A stretch of DNA of 19,427 nucleotides, taken from assembly GCA_902478425.1 (NCBI GenBank), contig CABSKV010000023.1, positions 1-19,427 of the forward strand, written 5' to 3'. Numbering within the stretch: position 1 is the first letter of the stretch; each line of letters starts with the position of its first letter. Shown piece by piece: positions 1-6,679 of the stretch. Below the pieces are notes generated by a model. That model saw only the letters and a list, made by a program, of their open reading frames with translations, was not told where the DNA came from and did no database searches. Origin of the DNA: an uncultured Coriobacteriia bacterium. GTDB lineage: Bacteria; Actinomycetota; Coriobacteriia; Coriobacteriales; QAMH01. The translations under genes and the position numbers were made by a program.

Positions 1-384
1 GCTGCGCTTCGAGCCAATCGAGCCGCGAATGCGATCGACGATCGAGGTCACGGCATCAGCAGGCGCGGAGGTAACCGCATCGACCGTGGTGGCCGCCTTA
101 CCGGCGACGTCGGTGATCTGCTCGACATCCTCGAGGATCGCGTCAACGCGCAGCATCTCGAGATTGACGGTGTCGAGCATGAGCTCTGCCTTGTCGACCA
201 TTGGGTTGACCTTGGTGAGAGCGGGCGCGACCTCCTTCTCGGCATCGGCCGCGATGTTCTGAACTGACTTCATCGTCACGCTCGCGCGGTAGAGGATGAT
301 GATGAGAAAGACGAGGGCGACGATGCCCAGGATAACGAGAACGGCTGCCGCAAACGGCCACGCCTGTGTGAGAAAGTCATTCAT
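1..384 (-). CDS. DUF948-type membrane-anchored protein, N-terminal part (runs off left edge)
   Basis: The reading frame starts at ATG 384-382 and stays open to base 1, giving the first 128 residues, so the C-terminus is outside the window. The start follows a GGGGGA ribosome binding site. The protein begins MNDFLTQAWPFAA, followed by one strongly hydrophobic segment (about residues 8-31) and then an Ala/Val/Asp/Glu-rich helical region with regular hydrophobic spacing (about 35-125). One N-terminal membrane anchor followed by a long amphipathic helix is the layout of DUF948/YtxH-like proteins, small envelope proteins of unknown function. The soluble part probably faces the cytoplasm or lies along the membrane. 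It is read in the same direction as rarA but 162 bp downstream of it, so it may have its own promoter. The family assignment rests on layout only; no catalytic motif is visible. Confidence 0.75.
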   Translation of the reverse strand, partial: MNDFLTQAWPFAAAVLVILGIVALVFLIIILYRASVTMKSVQNIAADAEKEVAPALTKVNPMVDKAELMLDTVNLEMLRVDAILEDVEQITDVAGKAATTVDAVTSAPADAVTSIVDRIRGSIGSKRS

Positions 385-434
385 GAGAGTCCCCCAAAAT
401 CATGTCGGGTTCACGTGTATATATCCAGACTTAG

Positions 435-464
435 ATGATAGCGCAGATTGCCCCGCTTGCGAAA
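435..464 (-). promoter_or_regulatory. Weak candidate promoter for the DUF948-type gene
   Basis: On the minus strand TATCAT (440-435) fits a -10 box with one mismatch. TTTCGC (464-459) lies 18 bp upstream as a poor -35 box. It would start transcription about 45 bp before the ATG at 384. No terminator is evident after rarA, so read-through is equally possible. Confidence 0.3.
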
Positions 465-546
465 CGCCATCCACCTCTTTTGCGCATAAAGAAAGAATAG
501 CGCTCCCCTGTATCTCCGCTCGGAAGCTCGCCTTCACGCAAAGTGC

Positions 547-1839
547 TTATTCTTCCGGCGGAAAGCGGAGCTTTTCCCAGCCAATGCTCGTCGGCTTGTA
601 GAAGCAGCCACGTTCCAGGCCATCCGGCAGATACTGCTGCTCAACCTGGGCATCCGGGTAGTCGTGAGGGTAGAGGTAGGTGCCGTAGCCTTCCGAGCCG
701 GGTCGATGCCGGTCACGCAGATGGGTGGGCACGCTGCGCAGCGGCCCTTCGCGTACCTCCTTGAGTGCGGCGTCGATAGCCAGATACGCGGCGTTTGACT
801 TGGGGGCAAGTGCCATGTAGATGGCCGCTTCGGCGAGATTGATGCGGCACTCGGGGTATCCGATGCTCTCGGCAGACTTGAAGGCCGCCGCCGCGATCGT
901 GATGGCGCGCGGATCGGCAAGACCCACGTCCTCGCTTGCCAAGATGAAGATGCGGCGTGCGATAAAGCGCGGGTCCTCCCCGCCTTCGATCATGCGCGCG
1001 AGCCAGTAGACGGTCGCATCCGGATCGCTGCCGCGCATCGACTTTATGAAAGCCGAGATGACGTCATAGTGCGTGTCGCCATCCTTGTCGTAGGGCAGCT
1101 GGCGACGCGGGGATGCCTCGCGCACCTGCTCGGTGCCTATCTCTCCCCCGGATTCGGTGAGGGCCGCCGCGAGCTCGAGCGTCGTGAGGGCCGTGCGCGC
1201 ATCGCCGCCAGCCGTGATGACGATGGCGTTGAGCGCCTCGTCGGAGATGCTGTACTCGTTGGCAAGACCGCGCTCGTCTTCGATCGCGCGCTTGACGAGG
1301 ACCTTGATGCCGTGATTGCCGATGGGCTTGAGCTCGACGATACGCGAGCGGGAGATGAGGGCCGAGTTGACCTCGAAGAAGGGGTTTTCCGTCGTCGCGC
1401 CGATGAGGATGACGATGCGGTCTTCCACGGCGTGAAGTAGGGCGTCTTGCTGCGAACGCGAGAAGCGGTGAATCTCGTCGATGAAGAGGATGGTGCGACG
1501 CTTGTAGGCAAGCAGGCGTTCCTCGGCCGCCTTTATCTCGCGGCGCAGGTCAGCGACCGTACCCGACACGGCCGACACCTCGACGAAGGCGGCATTCGTG
1601 GAATTGGCGATGACATGCGCGATGGAGGTCTTGCCCGTGCCCGCAGGCCCGAAGAGTATGACCGAGGAGAGCGTGTCGTTGGCAATGGCGCGTCTGAGCC
1701 AAGTGTCCTTGCCGACGGCTTCTTCTTGGCCGACTATCTCGTTGAGCGTATGCGGGCGCATGCGCACGGCAAGCGGGGCGGCCGCAAAACGCGTCTCGCC
1801 GTCAACTTCACTGAAAAGCGTGTCCATCGAACTATCCAT
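547..1839 (-). CDS. rarA: Replication-associated recombination protein A (RarA/MgsA), AAA+ ATPase
   Basis: RarA is a cytoplasmic clamp-loader-like AAA+ ATPase that acts at stalled replication forks and gapped DNA. The 430-residue protein has the family's usual length and domain order. An N-terminal AAA+ module carries Walker A GPAGTGKT (64-71), Walker B ILFIDEIH (117-124), sensor 1 GATTEN (147-152) and an SRSR arginine-finger region (163-166). The lid and the C-terminal tetramerisation domain follow, with the typical stretches ISAFIKSMRGSDPDA, YWLARMIEGGEDPRFIARR and YKYPHD-like LYPHDYP. A second ATG lies four codons in (MDTLFSE). Neither start has a strong ribosome binding site, so the exact N-terminus is uncertain. 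It lies 56 bp downstream of the exonuclease III gene in the same direction, which suggests a small DNA-repair operon. Confidence 0.95.
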   Translation of the reverse strand: MDSSMDTLFSEVDGETRFAAAPLAVRMRPHTLNEIVGQEEAVGKDTWLRRAIANDTLSSVILFGPAGTGKTSIAHVIANSTNAAFVEVSAVSGTVADLRREIKAAEERLLAYKRRTILFIDEIHRFSRSQQDALLHAVEDRIVILIGATTENPFFEVNSALISRSRIVELKPIGNHGIKVLVKRAIEDERGLANEYSISDEALNAIVITAGGDARTALTTLELAAALTESGGEIGTEQVREASPRRQLPYDKDGDTHYDVISAFIKSMRGSDPDATVYWLARMIEGGEDPRFIARRIFILASEDVGLADPRAITIAAAAFKSAESIGYPECRINLAEAAIYMALAPKSNAAYLAIDAALKEVREGPLRSVPTHLRDRHRPGSEGYGTYLYPHDYPDAQVEQQYLPDGLERGCFYKPTSIGWEKLRFPPEE

Positions 1840-1895
1840 GCGCCCATGATACCGCAGGGATGCGCAGCTGAGCGATTGCGCAGGCGCGTCGATGC

Positions 1896-2657
1896 CTACT
1901 CGTCAATATCGAGCACGAGCGATACGGGACAATGGTCGCTGCCATAGACATCAGACTCGATGCCCGCCTCGATGACGCGATCCTTCAGGGAATCGCTTAC
2001 GAGGAAGTAGTCGATGCGCCATCCGACGTTTCGCTCGCGGGCCTTCATGCGGTAGCTCCACCAGGAGTACGCATCTGCCGTTTCGGGATGAAGCAGGCGG
2101 AAGGTGTCGACGAAACCGCTGGCGAGAAGCTCGTCGAACTTGCCGCGCTCCTCGTCGGAGAAGCCCGCGTTACCGATGTTCTCCTTGGGACGCGCCAAGT
2201 CGATGGGCTCATGGGCGACGTTCATGTCGCCGCAGACCACGACGCCCTTTTTGGAGGCAAGCCCCGCAAGGTACCCCCTGAAGCTATCCTCGAAAGCGCA
2301 ACGGTAGTCGATGCGCGCGAGCTCGTGCTGGGCGTTGGGCGTGTACACGCAGACGAAGTAGAAATCCTCGAACTCGAGGGTGACGCTGCGACCCTCGCAA
2401 TCGAAGCGACTGTCACCGATACCGTGGAAGACAGCGAGCGGCTCGCGTTTGGAGAAGACGGCCGTGCCCGAGTAGCCCTTCTTCTCAGCGTAGCTCCAGT
2501 ACTCGTGGTAGCCCTCGAAGTCGAGCGGGCTTTGCCCCTCCTGGAGCTTGGTCTCCTGGATGGCGAAGATGTCCGCATCGAATGCGCGGAATATCTCGTC
2601 GAAGCCCTTCTTGGCGATGGCACGTAGGCCATTGACGTTCCATGACACGAATCTCAT
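1896..2657 (-). CDS. xth: Exodeoxyribonuclease III / AP endonuclease
   Basis: This is a Mg2+-dependent nuclease of the EEP (exonuclease-endonuclease-phosphatase) fold. It cuts DNA at abasic sites and removes damaged 3' ends in base-excision repair. The chosen start at 2657 gives 253 residues beginning MRFVSWNVNG. It is preceded by GGAAAGGG about 9 bp upstream and fits the family N-terminus. An ATG nine codons further upstream is in frame but adds a non-conserved leader. Visible active-site motifs are WNVNG (Asn7), IQETK (Glu35, metal ligand), YTPN, GDMN (catalytic Asp and Asn), the WRIDYFLVS block and the terminal SDHCPV (catalytic Asp-His). The SYRMKARERNVGWRIDYF stretch is typical of the ExoA branch in Gram-positive bacteria. 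It lies between the RNA methyltransferase and rarA, all on the minus strand with short gaps. Confidence 0.96.
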   Translation of the reverse strand: MRFVSWNVNGLRAIAKKGFDEIFRAFDADIFAIQETKLQEGQSPLDFEGYHEYWSYAEKKGYSGTAVFSKREPLAVFHGIGDSRFDCEGRSVTLEFEDFYFVCVYTPNAQHELARIDYRCAFEDSFRGYLAGLASKKGVVVCGDMNVAHEPIDLARPKENIGNAGFSDEERGKFDELLASGFVDTFRLLHPETADAYSWWSYRMKARERNVGWRIDYFLVSDSLKDRVIEAGIESDVYGSDHCPVSLVLDIDE

Positions 2658-2708
2658 CTGTGATAACCCTTTCCGCATGTGCAAGAGGGCCTGACCCTTC
2701 TACACATC

Positions 2709-3527
2709 TTATCTGCACAGCTGCCAGAACGCGACGGCACTTGCGGCGGCGACGTTGAGCGAGTCGACGCCATGCGCCATCGGAATGCGCACCGTGTAGT
2801 CGCACTGGGCAATCGTCTCGCGTGCCAGGCCGTCGCCCTCGGTCCCGAATATCATCGCGAGCCTCTCCTCGGCGTTGAGCGCCTCGTCATCGAGGGAAAC
2901 CGAATCATCGCTCAACGCGAGCGCGGCAGTCTTGAAGTCGAGGTCATGCAGGCGCTTCATGCCCGCTCCTGGCCAATCTCCCGCACCCTCGCCAATGCGC
3001 GTCCAGGGAATCTGGAACACCGTGCCCATCGAGACGCGCACGGCGCGACGATACAGCGGATCGCAGCAAGTCGGTGTCACGAGCACGGCATCGACGTCGA
3101 GCGCGGCGGCAGAGCGAAATATCGCGCCCACGTTCGTATGGTCGACGATGCCCTCGAGCACGGCAACGCGCCGGGCATCGGCAAGCAGGTCCTCGACCGC
3201 GGGCAGCTGCGGGCGTCGCATCGCGCAGAGCACGCCGCGCGTGAGCTTGAAACCCGTGAGGTCCTCGAGTATGGCGTCATCGCCCGTGTAGACGGGGATG
3301 TCACCGCAGGCCGCGATGAGCTTGGCGCATTCCCCGAGGTGCGAGCGCGCCATGAGCAGGGAGAGCGGCTGCATGCCCGCATCGAGCGCACGCGCGATGA
3401 CCTTGGGCGACTCGGCGATGAAGACGCCCTTCTCGGGCTCGAGCCTATTGCGCAGCTGCGCTTCGGTCAGGCGCGCGTAGGCATCGAGCTCCGGGGTTTC
3501 CAATGATGTGATTTCGACAAGGTTCAT
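2709..3527 (-). CDS. TrmH/SpoU-family RNA 2'-O-methyltransferase
   Basis: This is a SPOUT-class, SAM-dependent methyltransferase expected to methylate ribose 2'-OH groups in rRNA or tRNA. The 272-residue protein has an N-terminal substrate-binding region (about 20-100, with VFIAESPKVIARAL, the SpoU substrate-binding style). The knotted catalytic domain carries three signature motifs: motif 1 (VDHTNVGAIFRSAAALDVDAVL, about 127-148, with the Asn and Arg), motif 2 (MIFGTEGDGL, about 227-236) and motif 3 (IPMAHGVDSLNVAAASAVA, about 251-269). The start at 3527 follows GGTGACG. It is preceded by the terminator of the rubrerythrin-rubredoxin operon and lies 51 bp upstream of the exonuclease gene. 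The exact RNA target cannot be told from sequence; RlmB-like or TsnR-like activity is possible. Confidence 0.92.
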   Translation of the reverse strand: MNLVEITSLETPELDAYARLTEAQLRNRLEPEKGVFIAESPKVIARALDAGMQPLSLLMARSHLGECAKLIAACGDIPVYTGDDAILEDLTGFKLTRGVLCAMRRPQLPAVEDLLADARRVAVLEGIVDHTNVGAIFRSAAALDVDAVLVTPTCCDPLYRRAVRVSMGTVFQIPWTRIGEGAGDWPGAGMKRLHDLDFKTAALALSDDSVSLDDEALNAEERLAMIFGTEGDGLARETIAQCDYTVRIPMAHGVDSLNVAAASAVAFWQLCR

Positions 3528-3542
3528 ATCGTCACCAACGAA

Positions 3543-3574
3543 GACGGGTCACCGGAAAACTCCGATGACCCGTC
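3543..3574 (-). terminator. Hairpin terminator of the rubrerythrin-rubredoxin operon
   Basis: Bases 3543-3555 and 3562-3574 form a 13-bp stem around a 6-nt loop. The pairing is perfect on the minus-strand RNA if one G:U pair is allowed. A short U-rich run (UUCGUU) follows. It lies 22 bp after the rubredoxin stop codon and 15 bp before the methyltransferase start. The U-tract is weak, so termination may be partial. Confidence 0.7.
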
Positions 3575-3596
3575 GTCTTTGCCTGCTGAAAGGCCG

Positions 3597-3713
3597 CTAT
3601 TCGTCCTCGACAAGCTCGAATTCCGAGGCCGGCGCACCGCACAGCGGGCATGCCTCGGGTGGCTGGTCGCCCTCGAAGACGTATCCGCAAACCTTGCAAC
3701 GCCACTTCTTCAT
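3597..3713 (-). CDS. Minimal rubredoxin-type iron protein (38 residues)
   Basis: A short ORF from ATG 3713 to TAG 3597 encodes 38 residues. It reads MKKWRCKVCGYVFEGDQPP and then EACPLCGAPASEFELVEDE. Two CxxC knuckles (CKVCGYVFEG at 6-15 and CPLCGAP at 22-28) with the Tyr and Phe positions of rubredoxin predict a single Fe(SCys)4 centre that carries electrons in the cytoplasm. Ordinary rubredoxins have about 52 residues, so the loop between the two knuckles is shortened, as in rubrerythrin C-terminal domains and short rubredoxin-like proteins. It begins 30 bp after the rubrerythrin stop and ends just before a terminator, so it is almost certainly co-transcribed. It is the likely electron donor, or a stand-alone copy of the rubrerythrin iron domain. 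Confidence 0.88.
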   Translation of the reverse strand: MKKWRCKVCGYVFEGDQPPEACPLCGAPASEFELVEDE

Positions 3714-3743
3714 GGTCACTTCCTCGGACGAATCCTGCAGATG

Positions 3744-4283
3744 CTAGTAGTTCTCGGCGCGAAGCTCGAAGAACGCCTTGGGATGCGCGCATACCGGGCA
3801 AATCTCGGGAGCGTTCTTGCCGATGACGATGTGGCCGCAGTTGCGGCAGATCCAGATGGCATCGCCGTCGCGGCTGAAGACAAGGCCGTCCTCGATGTTC
3901 TCGATGAGCTTGCGATAGCGCTCCTCGTGCGTCTTCTCGATGGCACCGACCATCTCGAAGCGCAGGGCGATCTCCTCGAAGCCCTCCTCGCGAGCTGTCT
4001 TGGCGAAACCGGCGTACATGTCGGTCCACTCGTAGTTCTCGCCGGCAGCTGCGTCCTCGAGGTTGGGAAGCGTCTTGGGCATCTCGCCGCCATGCAGGTA
4101 CTTGAACCAGATCTTGGCGTGCTCCTTCTCGTTGTGCGAAGTCTCGAGGAACAGGGCCGCAATCTGCTCGTAGCCGTCCTTCTTGGCCTGGCTTGCGTAG
4201 TACTCGTACTTGGTATGGGCCTGGGACTCGCCCGCGAAGGCGGTCTGCAGGTTGATCTCTGTCTGGCTACCCTTCAAATCCAT
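3744..4283 (-). CDS. rbr: Rubrerythrin
   Basis: Rubrerythrin is a cytoplasmic non-haem iron peroxidase that reduces hydrogen peroxide in anaerobes. The 179-residue protein shows both expected parts. The first is a four-helix ferritin-like domain (1-135) with di-iron ligands at Glu19 (GESQAH), Glu52 and His55 (NEKEHAK), Glu100/Glu103 (AREEGFEE) and Glu116/His119 (EKTHEERY). The second is a C-terminal rubredoxin domain with Cys146/Cys149 (CRNCGH) and Cys162/Cys165 (CPVCAHPKAFFE). All ligands are present, so it should be active. The start at 4283 follows AGAGG with good spacing. It is first in a two-gene unit with the small rubredoxin. Its own upstream region contains a -10-like TATACT. Confidence 0.97.
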   Translation of the reverse strand: MDLKGSQTEINLQTAFAGESQAHTKYEYYASQAKKDGYEQIAALFLETSHNEKEHAKIWFKYLHGGEMPKTLPNLEDAAAGENYEWTDMYAGFAKTAREEGFEEIALRFEMVGAIEKTHEERYRKLIENIEDGLVFSRDGDAIWICRNCGHIVIGKNAPEICPVCAHPKAFFELRAENY

Positions 4284-4328
4284 GGTGATTCCTCTTTCCT
4301 TTCGGATTGGTCGAGCAATATGCTGCTA

Positions 4329-4334
4329 AGTATA
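4329..4334 (-). promoter_or_regulatory. Candidate -10 box of the rubrerythrin promoter
   Basis: On the minus strand TATACT (4334-4329) matches the -10 consensus at five of six bases. It is about 46 bp before the rubrerythrin ATG. No good -35 hexamer lies 16-18 bp upstream, so an activator or an extended element may be needed. I saw no clear PerR-type operator. Confidence 0.4.
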
Positions 4335-4390
4335 CGCACTTTCCCGCGCAAAGTGACGAACGATTGTCTATTTCTTGCATGCCGCGAATA

Positions 4391-4494
4391 TGCGCAGGCA
4401 AGCTGCTCTGCTCCGACGGTCGCTTCCCGACGGCCCGCTTCGCGGTCCTTACGGCGCGCTCCCTCGTACCTTCGCTCCGCAGCTTGCCTGCGCA
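4391..4494. repeat. 104-bp intergenic element with perfect 16-bp terminal inverted repeats
   Basis: The arms at 4391-4406 (TGCGCAGGCAAGCTGC) and 4479-4494 are exact reverse complements, separated by 72 bp. On the minus strand the interior has a series of degenerate direct units of about 13-17 bp built on GRAGCG followed by a pyrimidine/GTC-rich end. It also has a small hairpin around GCGG/CCGC. The element fills most of the gap between the metA stop (4526) and the rubrerythrin promoter. It could be a dispersed palindromic repeat or a long bidirectional stem-loop terminator; the sequence alone does not decide. No ORF inside it is credible. Confidence 0.75.
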
Positions 4495-4525
4495 CCTACT
4501 CACGTATACGAGAAGACCGCTTCCG

Positions 4526-5443
4526 TTACGCGAGCGTAATGAAATCGTAGGGCGTGGTCTGGTAGACGTAGTAGTTGAGCCAGTTGCTATAGAGCAGGTT
4601 GGCATGCGCGCGCCAGCGTTTGACGGGCAGCTTGTCTGTATCGTCATCGGGATAGTAGTTCGCGGGAAGCGGCGGATTCTTGCCGGCCTCGAGGTCGCGG
4701 CGGTATTCCTCGCCAAGCGTGCGACCATCGTATTCGGGATGTCCCGTGATGAAGACTTGCGTGCCATTGTCCGTCATCATCGCGTACGGGCCCGCTTGTT
4801 CGGAGCTCGCGATGATGCGCAACTGGGGCACTGCCTCGATATCGGCGAGGCGATTTCCAGTATTGCGCGAATGCGGCGCCCAGAACGTATCATCGGCACC
4901 GCGTAGGAGCATCGATGACTTGCGGTCGACCGTATGCTCGAAGACGCCGTGCATGCGCTGCGCAAGCGGATACTTTGGGATGCCGTAGTGGTAATAGAGC
5001 GCGGCCTGCGCACCCCAGCAGATGTGGAAGGTGCTCGTGACGTTGGTCTTGGTCCACTCCATGACCTCGCATAGCTCGTCCCAGTAATCGACGTCCTCGA
5101 AATCCAGATCCTCGACCGGCGCGCCCGTGATGATCATGCCGTCGAACTTGCGGTCGCGTACTTCGTCGAAGGTCTTGTAGAAGGTGAGCATGTGATCGGG
5201 CGAGGTGTTGACTGCCGCGTGGCTCTTCATCTGCATGAGCTCGAGTTCGACTTGCAGCGGCGAGTTGGAGAGCACGCGTGCGATTTGCGTCTCGGTCTTG
5301 ATCTTGTCGGGCATGAGGTTGAGCAGAAGCACGTGCAACGGGCGTATGTCCTGCGTCATGGCACGCTTCTCGGTCATGACGAAGATGTTCTCGCCCTCCA
5401 GGACCTCGGTCGCGGGAAGCGCATTGGGAATCTTGATGGGCAT
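4526..5443 (-). CDS. metA: Homoserine O-acyltransferase, predicted to use acetyl-CoA (MetA family)
   Basis: MetA transfers an acyl group to the hydroxyl of homoserine, the first committed step of methionine synthesis, in the cytoplasm. The 305-residue protein matches the family in length and numbering. The catalytic nucleophile is Cys142 (FHICWGAQA), with His235 and Glu237 in ITGHPEYDG. Residue 111 is Glu (TGAPVEDLDFEDVDYW). In this family Glu111 goes with acetyl-CoA use and Gly111, as in E. coli, with succinyl-CoA, so the likely product is O-acetylhomoserine despite the usual 'homoserine O-succinyltransferase' label. The start at 5443 follows AAGAGAG. The gene begins 18 bp after the dnaJ stop in the same direction, so it is probably transcribed with dnaJ. 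This pairing has no obvious functional link. Confidence 0.95.
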   Translation of the reverse strand: MPIKIPNALPATEVLEGENIFVMTEKRAMTQDIRPLHVLLLNLMPDKIKTETQIARVLSNSPLQVELELMQMKSHAAVNTSPDHMLTFYKTFDEVRDRKFDGMIITGAPVEDLDFEDVDYWDELCEVMEWTKTNVTSTFHICWGAQAALYYHYGIPKYPLAQRMHGVFEHTVDRKSSMLLRGADDTFWAPHSRNTGNRLADIEAVPQLRIIASSEQAGPYAMMTDNGTQVFITGHPEYDGRTLGEEYRRDLEAGKNPPLPANYYPDDDTDKLPVKRWRAHANLLYSNWLNYYVYQTTPYDFITLA

Positions 5444-5461
5444 GGGAATCTCTCTTGGGCG

Positions 5462-6568
5462 CTACTGTACGAGCGGCGCACGTTCCTTGGAGACGTCGTC
5501 GCCGATCTCCTCGCCAAGTTCCTCCGCGATCTTCTTGGCCTTGCGCGAGAGCTTCTTGGGCACGACGACGGTAACGTGCACGAGCAGGTCGCCGCGCTTG
5601 TTGTTGCGACGGAAGACGGGCAGACCGTATCCCTTGATGCGTAGCGTCTGCCCCGGCTGGCAGCCCTCGGGGATGTGGACGGGAACTTCCTCGTCCTCGA
5701 GGATGCCGCACACGGTGATGTCCGCACCGGTCATCGCCTGGACGACGGTGATGTTGGCCCGCGTGTGCAGGTTGTCGCCATCGCGTTCGAAGTACTCGTG
5801 CGGATCGATGCGCACGGTCGCGATCAGGTCGCCCGCCGGCGCGCCCTGCATGCCGGCCTCGCCGCGATCCTTGACGCGAATCTGCTGACCATCGTGAATG
5901 CCGAGGGGAATCTCGATCGTGAGGTGCTCGCGGTCGGGAACACGCCCCTGGCCTTGGCACTCGGGGCAGGGTTTGTCGATGGTGCGACCCGTGCCGCCGC
6001 AATCCGGGCAGGTGGCGGCCGTCTGCATGTCACCGAGGAAGGTGTGCTGCACGCTCACGACATGGCCAGAGCCATGGCAAGTCGGGCACTCGACCTCCTG
6101 GCCGTCCTCGGCCGCACCGCTACCACCGCATTCCTCGCAGGTGGCGAGCCTATCGTAGACGATGTCCTTCTTGGCGCCACGCGCGACCTCTTCGAGCGTG
6201 AGGCGCAGGCCGATGCCCATATCGCGGCCATCGCGGCGTACCTGCTGGCTGCCGCGGCCGCCCATGCCGCCGAAGAACGAGCTGAAGATGTCGCCCATGC
6301 CGCCGAAGATGTCGCTCATGTCGACGGCCTGGTAGCCGCCGAAGCCCTGGGCGGCCTCCGGTGTGCCGTAACGATCGTAGAGGGATTTCTTCTGCGGGTC
6401 GGAGAGCACGTCGTATGCCTCGTTGAGCTCCTTGAAGCGCTCCTCGGCGTCGGGAGCCTTGTTGACATCCGGGTGCAGCTCACGGGCCTTGCGCCTGAAC
6501 GCCTTCTTGATCTCCGTTACGCTGACCTCGCGCGATACGCCAAGGATCTCGTAGTACTCATACGCCAT
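5462..6568 (-). CDS. dnaJ: Chaperone DnaJ (Hsp40, type I)
   Basis: DnaJ is the cytoplasmic co-chaperone that stimulates DnaK ATPase activity and delivers unfolded clients. The 368-residue protein has the full type I layout. The J domain (1-70) carries HPD at 32-34. A Gly/Phe/Met-rich linker spans about 74-106. The zinc domain has four CxxCxGxG-type repeats (Cys144/147, 161/164, 187/190, 201/204). The two C-terminal client-binding domains run from about 215 to the end, including LTIEIPLGIHDGQ and GDLLVHVTVVVPKKL. The start at 6568 follows GGGGAG about 9 bp upstream. It lies downstream of hemW without hrcA, grpE or dnaK beside it. It is therefore either a second DnaJ (DnaJ2) or the remnant of the usual hemW-hrcA-grpE-dnaK-dnaJ order. 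Confidence 0.97.
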   Translation of the reverse strand: MAYEYYEILGVSREVSVTEIKKAFRRKARELHPDVNKAPDAEERFKELNEAYDVLSDPQKKSLYDRYGTPEAAQGFGGYQAVDMSDIFGGMGDIFSSFFGGMGGRGSQQVRRDGRDMGIGLRLTLEEVARGAKKDIVYDRLATCEECGGSGAAEDGQEVECPTCHGSGHVVSVQHTFLGDMQTAATCPDCGGTGRTIDKPCPECQGQGRVPDREHLTIEIPLGIHDGQQIRVKDRGEAGMQGAPAGDLIATVRIDPHEYFERDGDNLHTRANITVVQAMTGADITVCGILEDEEVPVHIPEGCQPGQTLRIKGYGLPVFRRNNKRGDLLVHVTVVVPKKLSRKAKKIAEELGEEIGDDVSKERAPLVQ

Positions 6569-6679
6569 GCGTTATAACTCCCCGCACTCAAATTTGACGC
6601 AGAACATTGTGGGGTACGGACGGGCAGGCGTTGGGAATCGTAAACGTTTCGTCACCAAGCCATACGCAAACGTAAGGGA

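Noticed and set aside
385..546. Possible small RNA or terminator in the gap after rarA.
   Set aside because: Only a weak promoter-like pair is visible; no stable hairpin with a T-tract and no conserved RNA pattern was recognised.
4890..6002. A 370-codon minus-strand frame spanning the dnaJ end and metA start.
   Set aside because: It is a shifted frame of dnaJ and metA, very rich in Arg/His, while the true frames have full family motifs.
6588..6597. A 10-bp palindrome TCAAATTTGA just upstream of dnaJ, considered as a heat-shock operator.
   Set aside because: It is too short to be significant in 19 kb and does not match the CIRCE, HAIR or CtsR patterns.
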